The notes below the pieces were generated by a model. That model made no database searches. It worked only from the letters and a program-made list of their open reading frames with translations, and was not told the origin of the DNA. Shown here one piece after another: positions 12,401 through 24,016 of a DNA stretch of 64,000 nt. How positions within the stretch are numbered: position 1 is the first letter of the stretch; every line of letters begins with the position of its first letter. The stretch lies in assembly GCA_028753945.1 (NCBI GenBank), contig JAPNXP010000001.1, positions 62,001 through 126,000 on the forward strand, read 5' to 3'. The translations under genes and the position numbers were made by a program. This DNA comes from Hexactinellida sp. DTS-2022 (lineage: Eukaryota > Porifera > Hexactinellida).

Positions 12401-13122
12401 TCACGGGCCGCGAACAGCTGCTGCTCTACGGACGGCTGCGCGGCCTGAGCGGGAGACAGCTGGCGCGGCGGGTCGATCAGCTGATCGGCAGGCTGTGTCT
12501 GGACGAGTACGCAGACATGCCCTCGGGCCGGTACTCCGGGGGCAACAAGCGCAAGCTCTCGACCGCGATCGCGCTGGTCTCGCGGCCCCCACTGCTGCTG
12601 CTGGACGAGCCCACCGCGGGCATCGACCCCTACGCCAAGCAGTTCCTGTGGAAGCTGATCCGCGAGCTCACCTCCCAGGGCGTGTCCTCCCTGCTCACCA
12701 CGCACAGCATGAGCGAGTGCGAGGCTCTCTGCTCGCGCATCGGGATCATGAAGGACGGGCGGCTGCAGTGCGTGGGGTCCCCCCAGCACCTCAAGTCCCG
12801 GTACGGACAGGGCTACGTGCTCAAGTTCCACCTCAAGCCCGCGGAGGAGCACCAACAGCTGCTGCGGGAGGTGCAGCGGAGACTGCCCCAGGCGCGCCTC
12901 AAGAACGAGCACCAGTCTCTGCTGGACTTCCAGCTGGAAGGAGAGTTCAGCCTGAGCGAAACTCTCTCCCACGTGTTCGCGATTATGAAGGAGTTCCCCA
13001 TCCAGGAGTTCTCGATCGGACAGACGACCCTGGACGACGTGTTTCTGAGTATCGTGTCGGACCAGGAGCCCACCGCGGGCGAGGAGCTCGCGCTCACGGA
13101 CCTACGCACCGTAGCTGTATAG
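6477..13122 (+). CDS. ABCA: Full-length ABCA-family (ABCA1-type) lipid transporter
   Basis: Six exons: 6477-6800, 6856-7402, 7459-7675, 7732-8020, 8106-8234 and 8290-13122, joined in phase to 2112 residues; human ABCA1 has 2261. The layout is typical. A first membrane helix lies near residues 27-46 and a large N-glycosylated extracellular domain follows to ~residue 500. A membrane block and nucleotide-binding domain 1 come next (Walker A GHNGAGKTS, signature LSGGMRRK, Walker B VVLDEPTAGIDP). A second extracellular loop with many Cys, a second membrane block and NBD2 (Walker A GLNGAGKTS, signature YSGGNKRKLS, Walker B LLLDEPTAGIDP) complete it. ABCA proteins move or flip lipids and sterols at the plasma membrane or endosomes; the substrate cannot be read here. 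The last exon alone is 4.8 kb, odd beside the five small ones. The gene lies on the plus strand inside the minus-strand adaptor cluster. Confidence 0.95.
7138..7175 (+). repeat. Hexanucleotide repeat (ggacag)n in ABCA exon 2
   Basis: Four to five copies of ggacag/ggacagggacag encode a short Gly-Thr run in the first extracellular domain. The repeat stays in frame. Confidence 0.8.
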
Positions 13123-13366
13123 GGGGGCACTGCTTTTAAGCGCGCGGACATTTTAACACTCATTTTATTCATTTTTAACTAAGGCTTGATGCCAATTGTA
13201 AATCTTGTTCAACATTTATTCGTGTTTACTGCATGAAGCTGGTCTGTTTGTTTAGCCCTGACACAGAGAAAAGATTCAGAAAATTCATTAACAATATACA
13301 ATCAAGTTACAACTGGCCAGTTAACTATTATCTAGAATACACAGATTACAATTGTAAATATTGGCT
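13123..13366. terminator. Convergent 3' ends of ABCA and the CAP-Gly gene
   Basis: Only 244 bp separate the two stop codons. Reverse-strand AATAAA signals (seen as tttatt at about 13163 and 13214) would serve the minus-strand gene. No other coding content is seen. Confidence 0.5.
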
Positions 13367-16300
13367 CTACGCCACGTGCACAAACACCTCCTCCACGTAC
13401 ACGAACAAAGCGTGGTTGTGCTCGCACTCGAAGTACCGCATGCCCTCGAACTGCCCGTTGGAGGTCCCGGCCGCCTCTTCTAGCTTGACGCCCGCGATCA
13501 CCAGCGTCTTACTCGGGTAGGAGTACCGCTTCGAGAAGATAAGCTGCAGGGTGCCCAGTCGGTATATGTCCCGCACCTTGACCAGCACCTGTTTGTGCAG
13601 GTGGCTCTCCGGCCGCTTCAGGTAGGACAGTCTCGTAGCATTAACGGAGCTAGACTTGTAGAACAGAGGCGTGTGCTTCTGAACGAAAGAGGTGAGGAGT
13701 TCGGGTCGGTAGATCTCCAGGCCTTCTATCCGGCTGGAGTGGTTTCTCAGGACTCTGGGCGTGGCTTTTGGGGCGTCCGCACTCCGCCCCTCCAGCTCCT
13801 GCACCCTGTTCTGCACCGAGGCCTTCCTCTTGTAGCTCTTGGCCGCAGGGGAGGCGGGGGGGTCAGTAGGGGACAGGGGCTCCCTCAAGTGATCCGAGTT
13901 TATCTTAGCTGTCAACTCGTACCCAGTTACTAGACTGGGCTTCTTAGCTGGCACCGGTTTCTTGTCCTGGGGCTTATCCTTGCTGAAGTACTCTCCCGTT
14001 TCAGCTTTCTTGTGATCGGACTCCGTAGAGCCGAGCGACAAGTACCCCCTCTCGTTGAAGGCAGGCCTCGCGGCCTCCGTGTGTCTCTCTGTGGTGGAAC
14101 TGAGATCTCTGCTGTTTGCGGAATTAACAAGTTTAACAGCCTCCGCCTGTTTCGATTTATTCGCTAGAGTGCTGATCTCAATTAGTCTCTGTGCGTAATC
14201 ATCCTGTAACTGCTGATGCGCATTCTTCAGCTCCTCGTGAGTCGTCCTCTCGCCCTCCGAGTTCAACTTGACCCTGTCACGCTCATCTATAGGCAGCAAT
14301 AGTTAACGCAGTAGATTAATAAATAATATAGCTAATAGCCCAGAGTACTCACTCTTGTACTTGTAGGCGGCTGCCTTATAAGAGTCCCTCTCCATTTGAA
14401 TATTTTGTATTTTCTTCTGCGATTCATCCAGCAGATCCTGGATCCTACCCTCCAGCTCTTTGCTGCGCTTTTCGGCAAGTTGCTGCTTGGCCCTGGCCTC
14501 CTCTCTGTTCCTAATCGCCTCTTCCTTCTCCCTAAGGAGGGCGGCGGCTCTCTCCTCCAGCTGTCTGGCCCTCTCGCCGTCCGCGGGCTTGTCTTTCAGC
14601 TGAGTCATGGCGGACACGAACTGCTTCTTCAGCTGCTCAATCTCCCTACTCAGCACGTCGTTCTCGTTGTCGCGCGCCTGCTTCAGCTTGTACAGGTTGT
14701 CGTAGTTGCTCTGCCACTTGCGCACCTCGGCCCCCAGGACCCTCTCCCCCTCCTCCCGCTCAGCCCGGGAGTTCGTCAGCTCTTCCTTCAGCTGTCCGAT
14801 TATCCCATCGATCTGTTTCTTGTACTCGGCCTCCTCTCGAGATTTGTCTACTCAGAGGAGTTAATAAGCAGTAGCAACAAGGTGTTATAAGACATTAGCA
14901 CCAAGAGGTGTTATAAGACATTAGCACTAGGGTCCTAAAGAGAGACTCACCGACAGCAGCAGCTGGCTTGCTCCTCGGGGGTGGGAGGGGCTGCTCCCCG
15001 GTGGGAATCCGGAACTCCACTCGACTCCTCTCTTCCTGCGCGGGCTGGGAGGACCTGCGGACAGCCTGCTCCCTCTGTGCCCCTTGTGTCCCTGAGAGGG
15101 AGACCGGTCTCTCCTCTGTCCCCAGCAGCTGGGAGGGAGGGGCCAGGGGACTGCTGATGTCCTGCTTGGACAGCTCTTCCCTGTGCTCTATAAATAGAAT
15201 TAATTAACTGATACTAATATAAGCATTCTACGAGTGCGCCTTACTCGGTGCAACTATCGGTCTAGCGACCGGTGGGACAGATTGCTCCTGGGGGAGCGAG
15301 GCGAACTCCTGCGTGGGCGGGACTGCCCTGAGAGCGGAGAGCGGGAGCGTGGCTCTCCTCTCCTCTCTCACGATCTGGAAAGGCCGGGGGTGAGGCTGCT
15401 GATCCTCCTTCCTCTCAGACAAATACTTTTGAGGTCGTAGCTCTTCGAGTCGCGTGTTGGTTGCAATATGTTTGCTGTGGACATCTAAACAAAACAAACA
15501 ACATGTTAATTAATATGCAACTTATTGAGTTACTTGACTACAATAGCCACAATATTATCATAACCTATTCTAGATTATAACAATGACTCAATTATGATAT
15601 TGTGCAATTATTGAATGTCTACTTTATACTTTATACTGATTACCAGTAGACATATTCAGTAAGGTTCTGCTTTCAAGAGCCAGTGCTCTTGTGGCACAAT
15701 TAGGAACTTAATCATCGTGTTTACTGAATACTGAGTGTGTGACTAATTAACTTTATGTTTTAGGATGTGTGACTCACATACAGAGGAAAAGTTAATTAAG
15801 CAAATTAACTTACGGTAGCATTACCTGTGTGGACTTAATTATACAATAATATTTGTTAGTATGATACAAGAGTTCGCATCATTATTAAAAGTAGGAAAAC
15901 AAATTACCAATAATATTATATAATGCTTGATAATGTTAGTTGCTCGTGAGTGCACCACGTTTGTAACAATAAGAACAGCAGTTAATTAACCAGTAAACTG
16001 ATTAACTCTCAATAAGAACAGTCGTGAAGGTCACGGAACAGTGTACATATCTACATTGAATATAATTACCTATCTGTGAGTAGAGCGGCCGCTGGATGGG
16101 CTCGGGGGGAGGGTTGTACCTCGGGGCGATGTCGATCAGGTCCAGCTTTATCTCCTGCACCGATACGCTGAACTGGCTGACATTGAATGGGTGCACCTCG
16201 TACACGACCAGCTCCGTGTCGGGGATGGCCAGACTGCCGGTGTGCTCGCCGGGAGACAGCCGGACCGAGGAGGTGAAGGCCTCCTTTCTGGAGTCCCACT

Positions 16301-18076
16301 TGAGCAGAATCTGCTCCGTGTCCACGTTGTCCAGGTACCCCAGTTCGGTCTCAAGGGTGGGCTGCTGCTTCTCCCACGACAGCTTAACCTCGAACCTTCC
16401 CCTCCTCGCCGCCTCGGGCGCGGGGCCCGCCGGCTGGGCCTGGGTAGGGGGCGGGGGCGGGGGCGGGCCGCTCACGGGGTGGTTGTGTCTCTGGACCTGC
16501 TGAACTAGGGTCCCGTCATGCTGAGAGGCTATATGATAACGACAGTTAAATTAAGGTGCCCATGATAATACACGTGTGTTATGTAGCATTAAATACAAAC
16601 ACGTGTGAGCAGCATATGGCAGAACTCTTAAGTGAGCATACTTACAGTCTCTCCAGGCGGTGCGTGTGTCGATCTTTGAGCTGCCGAGGTCGGCAGAGGC
16701 CTGCTTAGTAGCGGTCACATGGAGAGGATGGGGGGAGATAAAGGGGGCAGACTCCGGCAAGGGGGGAGGGGCCCGAGGGGTGTACATGAGCTGAGAGGAG
16801 CGGGAGTATCCGAACGGAGCTGTGGGCTGGGGAGGGGGAGGGGGGCCTGCCAGTGGGTACTGGGGGACTGGAGGCTGGAACTGAGTGGTTTGAATATTCA
16901 TGTTTCGGAATAGCTGGTTCTTGGCCCCCTCCTGTAGGTACTGTGAGATGTGCGTGCTGTTAGCGACAGCGGCAGCCGTCGGGTACTTGGGCTTGGGGGG
17001 CGGGTACTGAATGCGTCTGCGCATGTCTTCCTCTGCTGGGTCGTTCTGCAGGTAACCTAACAGAGAGAGTAACCAGTAAACCTGTAGCGTAGACAGGAGA
17101 AAAGAGCAGGAATTATTCTATAGAAAGAGGAATGGAAAAGTAGAGTAGTTCAAGAGGTAAACATTCCTTGTATCCTAATATGATGCTGGAATGGAAACAA
17201 ACCGTTTAATACCGAAAAAATAAGATTGCTAGACATTTAAAGGTTCGTGCTGGGTAGAGATTATCCATTAATTGATTAATTATCAGTAATTTAAAGGAAA
17301 AACATCAAAACTTCGTATGTAATTAATAGTTAATGGAATGTTCCGAGAAATAAATCAACCAAATAATAAATTAATTAACTAGAAGAATTCAATCAAAAGT
17401 TAATTAATTAGATGATAAACCATAACAACCATACATACCCTGTGGAATGGGAGGCTGCGCTGTCAGTTGGGTGGGTTCTATTCTTGATCCCACTGCAGAG
17501 CTGAAGTCACTCTTCTGAAGGGTTTGATTTGGGGCTGCATGTGGAGATGTGTAGGGCCACCCTCCATCGTTTTGGGATTGTCTAAATAGTACATTTGAAT
17601 AATATTATACCAGTACCAGTACCAGTACCATAGCCTAGTGATAACTGATAAGTATTCAGCTTGGGAGGAGTCTCGCTACTAAGACGCTTATAAATTTATA
17701 TATTAAAATAGAATAAGAATGTGCATTGCAATATATATGATCATAAGGAATTTATGTGATCATATATATTTAGAACAGATCAATTGAAGCAAGGCTTTAG
17801 ACAGGCCTAGCCTGCGTTAATTAATACAATATTCAAAAGTATAATTTCCTATTTGAATTGGTGTCGCTTGCGACTTGACCATTACCTGAGGAGAGCACGA
17901 ATTGGAGGGTCGTAGCTGCTGTCAAGAGAGTTGGGCCCGTCACCTAACGTACAATTCTCCATGTGAAGGTCCTTGTTCAATTCTGAATCAAATTTTTCCC
18001 CACATAAAAAGCACTCGAAAATATCTGAAGATGTTCGTAGCATAAAACCGATATCATTTATCTGCCGTGAATACAT
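13367..18076 (-). CDS. Zinc finger / beta-domain / coiled-coil / CAP-Gly adaptor (cluster paralog 3, complete)
   Basis: Eight exons in consistent phase: 18076-17886, 17581-17439, 17056-16646, 16528-16070, 15484-15245, 15187-14951, 14847-14353 and 14286-13367, giving 1031 residues. Order of parts: zinc finger at ~20-42 (FECFLCGEKFD then H-x3-C); a Pro/Gln-rich stretch with polyproline (PPPPPQP, PPPPPPPTQ); the shared beta domain at ~285-370 (KLSWEKQQPTLETEL to YEVHPFNV); a second disordered part; a coiled coil at ~570-800; and a C-terminal CAP-Gly domain over about the last 80 residues. The CAP-Gly ends NGQFEGMRYFEC-x3-HALFV, the usual G-x-RYF-x-C-x3-HG-x-FV block. The canonical GKNDG groove reads GTSNG, so tubulin-tail binding may be altered. 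The likely role is a microtubule-linked adaptor; that is inference. The ZnF+beta+coil+CAP-Gly order is not one I recognise. Confidence 0.78.
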
Positions 18077-18652
18077 TTTTTGACTGAAATAAACTGATTC
18101 TAATCAAATTTGAAATATATATAACTATGTACGTAAATATCACACGAGTATTTATATATGAGAATTAAATTTACTATTCTACTTTGTATACAACTAGCCT
18201 AATAAGAATGTGGTTAAAAGTAGAGTTACTATCTTTTCAATATGTAACCTGGATACAGAATGTAGAATAGCAATCTGTAACTCAAATAATTTCTCTCCAT
18301 CCTCAATTCAAACTAGTGTGGCCAATCGGCCTATACTATCAACTTAGGAAGAGTAGAACCAAGATCTGCATATCGATTTGTTGAGGTAGCAATGGTTTAA
18401 TTGTTGGTAGTATTCGAATATTTTATTTGAATATTATAGCAACGTATGCTCTATTCTTGGAGGTATATTAGTAATTTCGAGTCTAATTACAATCCTGGGA
18501 ATACAATAATGAAATGTCAAAAACATTAGCTGTAGAAAGGTAGTTTAGTAACTAATCATATAGTATAGTATCCAATAACTATTGACATCTAAAACTAGTG
18601 AAATAGTGAGAGTAGGGAGAAGGATCAGAGCACTGGTGACGATCATACGCAG
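18077..18652. other. Intergenic stretch between two cluster paralogs
   Basis: 576 bp, strongly AT-rich. It should contain the promoter of the CAP-Gly gene (start at 18076) and the 3' flank of the next gene. I see no exon, tRNA or repeat in it. Confidence 0.45.
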
Positions 18653-20561
18653 TTAGTTGATTGGGACAATCTTAAGAATTAACTTCGAATGGTCTGAAGG
18701 AGCTATTAATGGCACATGGAATTTCTCCACTGTGTACATTCCCGAGTCTACGAGGGTCAGCTGACCGAAGTGCTGCCCCTCCTCCAGCTCGGTCTCGCAC
18801 ACGTAGTACTCCTGTCTCCTGTCCCACAACAGTTCGCTGCAGCCGTCATAGTTGTCGAAGTAGAAGACGCGGTCCCCCATGGTGTCCACCTGTTTGTACC
18901 AGATTAGCAGCACTTTGTATCTACGAATCTCCTCAAGGTATTTGTGCGCTGAGCTAGAGTGTCGCTGCACGGGCGGAGGCGCCGGGTGGATGGGCAGCGG
19001 CAGCTTGTGTGCGGACGGGCTCTGAGCCTCAAGTTCGCTCGCAGGGAGATCTGCTTTCGCCGGGGATCCCCTAGAGAGTTCTAAGGGCTGAGTGAAAGCC
19101 CTTGGGTGTGGCAGAACGGGCGCCATCCTACTCTGGTTCTGAGCCTGCGGATGGCTGAGGAAGGGGGCCGCGGGCGGAGGGGCAGGGTCCGGGGCCTGGG
19201 GTCTCTGCGGGGTGTCCAGCAGGGGCGCGTTGTTGGCTACGATACGGGGAGAGAGGTTTATTTGTTGTACGGAGGGCGAGTAATTTGATATACCGGATAC
19301 GGTGGGCTGCTGGGTGTTAGCAGGGGTGTAGTGGGGCGGGTTAGAGACCTGTCGGTACCGCGTCTCCTCATGCACTGGGTTGAAGTTGTTCAATCTAGAG
19401 AGTCACATAACATACCTATCTACCTAAGTGGTAGCTAGGTCGGCACTTACGCGGCGCTCTGCTGCTGCTGTCCCATTTGATAGAAGTGCGCCTGTGCGGT
19501 CTCTCTCTGCGCCGGGCCTCTGTGGCCCGACAGAGATGACGTCATGGGCACACACTGCCCCTCTCTCTTGTGGGTCTCTATTTCTGCGATCGAGGGGAAG
19601 ATCTGCCCGCAAGCGGTGCAGGCCATTGGCGTTATTCGCAGCGAAGTGGCGTCTCCCGGGGAGCGAGCAGAGTCCGATACCCGCCTGGGCATGATGGGTC
19701 CCTCCACGGGCACGAATATGGGCGGGTACACGCCCTGCACAGAGTAGGGCTCCCGCAGGTTGTGGGACTGGACCGCGCCGTAGATGGGATTATCCGCAAC
19801 TTGGAACCTGGCCTTCTGCTCCTGTCCCCCCGTCTGGTGCTGCTGGGCGGGGGAGGGGGCGGGGGCGGGGCTCTGGCAGTAGACACACGGACAGGGACCA
19901 CTGCCCCCCGAGTGGGCCCCCTGTCCGTGGGGGCTCGGGCCCGGGGAGGGCCTCTTGTGCGGCTCGGAGGCGTAGGAGATTGTGCATATGTTCTGGATGG
20001 ACTGCTCCACGTCCTGCGACCCCCACAGGATGCGGATGTTCAGCTCCCTGTCTATCTTCTGTCGGAACTCCTCGATAGAGGCGGCCACGGTCGTCAGGAT
20101 CTTAAAGTTGACGTCTCCAAGTGTGTTTGTACCTAAGCATAGCTAGCTAACAGATACCATACGTATAGTGCCGTGAATAGGCTACCTAACTTCTGCTGGT
20201 TGAGGTTGTAGGTCTCGCTGAGGAGGTTTATGTTCTTGGCGCAGGTGTCCAGCTCGTTGAGTCTGTCATTGAGAACCTGGTCCAGTTCCTGGCTCACCTG
20301 CTCCTCCCTCTCGGCCAGCGAGTGTCGGATCTGGTCAAACTTCCGCTTCAGGTCGGAGTGCTGCGTCTCCACTATTCTGCGGATCTTCTCCTTGGCCTGC
20401 TGGACCGACTCCTGGCTCTGCGACCCCCCGGGGAGAGGGGGCGCGTTGGTGCCGGCGGTGTTCTGGTGCCGCGGGAGTTGGTAGCTCATGAGTGAGGTGT
20501 CTCTTGGGGATATAACTGGGAGCGAATGGAAGAGAAGTAAATTACGAGATTCAGTAGTCAA
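18653..20561 (-). CDS. Coiled-coil / zinc finger / beta-domain protein (cluster paralog 4, shuffled order)
   Basis: Three exons, 20561-20186, 20132-19451 and 19394-18653, giving 599 residues. A later in-frame ATG (MSYQLP, near 20489) could also be the start. Here the coiled coil comes first (residues ~50-160, TRIM-like heptads such as VSQELDQVLNDRLNEL). The zinc finger is in the middle (~320-345, MACTACGQIFPS then H-x5-C), and the shared beta domain is at the very C-terminus (~515-599, VLLIWYKQVDTMGDRVF to SGMYTVEKFHV). A long Pro/Gln/His-rich linker joins finger and beta domain. This is the same set of modules as the neighbours with the coil moved to the front, so it is either a shuffled relative or the ancestral layout. 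Its N-terminal coil resembles the coil of the PDZ gene at 57165-58192. Function unknown. Confidence 0.75.
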
Positions 20562-20836
20562 TCGATAAGTACAGTTAAGTAGGATCCCTATGATGTAACA
20601 GTTTATAAGTACGTATGTGGCTCAAGGTTGTGAAAGTAGATTCATATTACGTATACTTTAAATATGATGTATGTCTAAATAGCAAATTATACAATAACAA
20701 GCTAAATAGAAATAGGATATCTATAAAATATATGATAATAATACATAACATAACATAGCATAGCATGATAGAGTGGGTAGTAGAAACAAATTAGAGGATA
20801 GTATATTGATTGTTCGGTATAACTGACAGGATAAAC
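20562..20836. other. Short intergenic gap
   Basis: 275 bp of AT-rich DNA between two minus-strand genes, with a short run of 'cataacatagcat' repeats near 20745-20770. No coding content is seen. Confidence 0.4.
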
Positions 20837-22369
20837 TCAATGCTGACTCGTAATGAAGCCCAGCAGATCAGGTCTCGTTACAACACGAACCGCCTCGGAC
20901 CCAGCTTGGGACACAACTGCGAAGAGCTCCTTCTCCACTATCCGACTGACCCTCCCCAGGGGCATGTCGTGGGGCACGGTAGCGAACTCGGGGGAGAGGG
21001 CTTTGGACACGTTGTCGGCCAGGCTGCAGCCGCTGCGGATCAGCTTAGCGGTGAGGCTCTTCATGGTGACCACGCCGAACAGGGCGCCCTCCTCCGTGAC
21101 TATGGGGAGGTGGTCCGCGCCCCCCTTCTGCATCAGCTCCAGAGCCTAGAGAGAAGCAGTAGACACTGCTGACTCAACAGCCGCAACACATACCTGCTTG
21201 CAGGTGGCCTGTCTCTCTCCAGTGAGGGGAGGGGGCAGCGTCAGAGCGGACACGGGCGTGTCCCACCACCAGGGGTTCTCCCGGCCCAGGTCCCTCTCGT
21301 CCATGAGTCCCTTCTCTATCATCCAGTCGTCGCTCAGGTGCTTGGTCATGTAGTTGCGTACGGAGTCTGGTATCAGCACCACGCACCGCTGCCCCGCCCC
21401 CAGCCCCCGACAGGCCTCGATAGCGCCCGCGACAGTGGACCCCGAGCTGCCACCGCAGAGGAGCCCCTCCTCCCGGATCAGCCGCCTGGCCATCAGGAAG
21501 GTCTCGCGGTCCCCCACCTTCACCCACCGGTCGATGCAGTCCTTGGCCAGCACTGTCGGCACGAAGTCGTGTCCGATCCCCTCCACCTGGAACGGCTGCA
21601 CGCCGGCCGCGTTCAGCGAGGCCGGCTCCGCCATTATGCTGCCCACCGGGTCCACAGCAACCACTTGGCAGCTAGGAATTCGCTCCTTTATCTTCCGGCT
21701 GATGCCTGCCACCATCCCGCCGGTGCCCGCGCCGATCACCACCATGTCCAGCTTCCCCTCGCACTGGTGGAGGATCTCCTCCGCGGTGACGTCATAGTGC
21801 ACCACGGGGTTGTACGGATTCACGTACTGGTTCAGGATGTGCGAGTTGGGGGTCTCCCGCTGGAGTTTGAAGGCGTATCCGATGTGCGTGTCCTCCCCCT
21901 TGAACCCAGATCCCGTGGTGCGTATCAGCTCCGCGCCCAGGGCCCGCATGGCGTACTCCTTCTCCAGACTCATTCTCTGCGGCATCACGATTATACACTT
22001 GTACCCCATCACAGCCGTCGCCAGCGCGAGCCCCACCCCCGTGTTCCCCGAGCTGGGCTCTATAATGGTGTCCCCCTTCTTGAGCCGCCCGCTCCTCTCC
22101 AGCTCCTGCAGCATGCGCACCGCGATCCGGTCCTTGACAGACCCGCCCGCGTTGAAGTACTCGCACTTGGCGATCAGCTCGCATTGCAGACCCTCCTTCG
22201 CCGCGAGGCGGTCGAGGCGGATCATGGGCGTGTCCCCGATGGCGTCCAGGGAGGAGGAGAGAATGAGGGGCTTTCTAGGCTCCCATTTCTCGTGGTTGTG
22301 CGGCGATTTGTCGGCCGGATCTCCGACTTTGTAGGTACACCTGCAGGGGATGTCTGGGCTATTTATCAT
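20837..22369 (-). CDS. CBS: Cystathionine beta-synthase
   Basis: Two exons, 22369-21194 and 21145-20837, separated by a 48-bp intron, giving 494 residues (human 551). CBS condenses homocysteine and serine to cystathionine with PLP, the entry step of transsulfuration in the cytosol. The PLP lysine lies in FNAGGSVKDR near residue 85, and the PLP phosphate loop reads GAGTGG. The N-terminal heme site is kept: a Cys just before Thr-Tyr (PCRCTYKVGDP) and a His about 13 residues later (SPHNH), as in vertebrate CBS; yeast CBS lacks it. The C-terminus carries the regulatory CBS-domain pair in shortened form, with 'ADHLPIVTEEGALFGVVT' as its core. The N-terminal extension before the heme site is very short. 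Assignment is firm; heme binding is inferred from the two ligands. Confidence 0.97.
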
Positions 22370-22508
22370 TCTACTGGGATAGCTAGCTCGGGTGTTTGTT
22401 TGTTATAATACTTTATGAGCCTATATCTAATGGGAGGATATGATGCTCATGTTACACAAATCAGGAATCTCATTCCATTCAACCTTTGAACAAATTATTA
22501 GCAGAATG

Positions 22509-23883
22509 CTACAGACAGTCCTCAAACGAGTTTAAATCCACTCCGAGCTCCCCGTAGTCCCCAGACGAGTTCTTGCTCTGGTCCGACAGCTCGGAATCTG
22601 AGTCCGACTCTTCCCTCAACTTATCTCTGCAACGAAGGTCCTGAATATCGATATGCTCTGTTTCTTCCAGGTCTGTCGCAACCTGTTAGACAGCGTAATT
22701 ACCTTCATACAGCCATGCCATGCCACATATAAGTACAGTCGATTTGTTTCTTTGTTCAATCGAATTTACAGCCAAGGCGACAAAACAACCAGATGGACAA
22801 AAATGCCCGATTTCAAATGTAGTGTCCACTACATCAGAACTGTTAAATGCCAATATTTAAGTAATAAAATCATTTAACATACTAGTAGAATCCAATAATA
22901 GTGGCATGATAAATTCTACTTACCGTAAATTAATTTTAAATACAAGTAGAAATACAAAATAGCACTCTGCATGAAATTATGTCACAAGATTTTCTACAGT
23001 TGGGTGAGTGGAATTTAAAGGAGCTAGAGTTACAACCACATGCGGTAATATTAAATTACAAATTAATACAATAGTAGACAAATAATTAGGTGAAATAATT
23101 AGGTGAAATAATGCAATTGTTTACAACTTTACATCACCAGGTGGGCAAAAAACCGAAAAGACAAAAAAAAAGCACCGTTCAAGAAACCTCGATCAGATTA
23201 AATCTACACATAAAGCAATGTTTATATGGTTTTAGCGAGAAAATAATCCGATGACATATTACCCTATTTCGACAGTCTATAAGTAGCAGAGACTGGTACC
23301 TTAACAGTTCCCACTTTAAACATCCCCAGGAAGTCCCCCAGCTTGATCTCCGCCTCCCGACCAGCTGCCCCCTGTCGGTCTGAGACCCGCTGCTCCTCTT
23401 CCCCCGTCAGCAGCTGGGTGCCTCTGGAGACAGGCCGCGAGGCGATCTTGCTCTTCACCTTCTCCAGCTTGTCTCCGTCTAAACAAAGCTATAACGGCGC
23501 TACCTACAGGCAGTGTGCTCACCTATGCTGCATGACAGGTTCCTTGCGCTTTTCGCGCTGGGACTAGCGAGAGGAGAACTGACGCTGGGACTGGCGAGAG
23601 GAGAACTGACGCTGGGACTCGTCTCCTCTATCTTGAGATCCCCCATCCCCAGGACGGCCGCCTCGTAGCTCTCCCGGGCCGCTATCGCCCGCTCCACGCT
23701 GGCGACGTACTCCCGGATGCGCGCGCCCCGGTCCGGGAGCTGTCTCAGGATCTGCGGGCTGTCCAGCAGTCGCAGCTGCTTGTCCAGAAGGATTCGCAGC
23801 TCTGGGCTAGAGAGCTCCTCGAGGGAGGGGTGCTTGCTCTTCTCTGTGTCGAAGTGCTTCGAGTGCACCAGCATGTGCTCCAT
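22509..23883 (-). CDS. POLR2M: POLR2M/Gdown1-like RNA polymerase II regulator
   Basis: Three exons, 23883-23523, 23478-23300 and 22682-22509, giving 237 residues. The second intron is ~617 bp, ten times longer than its neighbours. The assignment rests on residues ~17-75 (SLEELSSPELRILLDKQLRLL, then LPDRGARI and a block of Ala/Glu), which match the conserved N-terminal motif of vertebrate Gdown1: 'SLVELREMLKRQERLL', then 'KLPDKGKKI'. The acidic C-terminus (SDSDSELSDQS, ending FEDCL) fits the acidic tail of that family. Gdown1 binds Pol II and blocks TFIIF, making the polymerase Mediator-dependent. A 30-bp tandem repeat near 23535-23620 encodes two copies of SVSSPLASP. The middle of the protein is much shorter than in vertebrates. 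Moderate confidence. Confidence 0.55.
23535..23622 (-). repeat. Short coding tandem repeat (27-30 bp unit)
   Basis: Two to three copies of 'gaggagaactgacgctggga' plus linker encode SVSSPLASP repeats within exon 1 of the POLR2M-like gene. Confidence 0.75.
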
Positions 23884-24016
23884 TTCACAGCCAATCCACC
23901 AAGGGTAACAACCTAGCAGTCTCTGTGAAATAAGAAAATATTAGAACAATCATAAGCTACAAGCATTTGCTTAAAGGTGTACTGTAGTCTCCACAGTGCA
24001 ATAATTAACAGTACAG

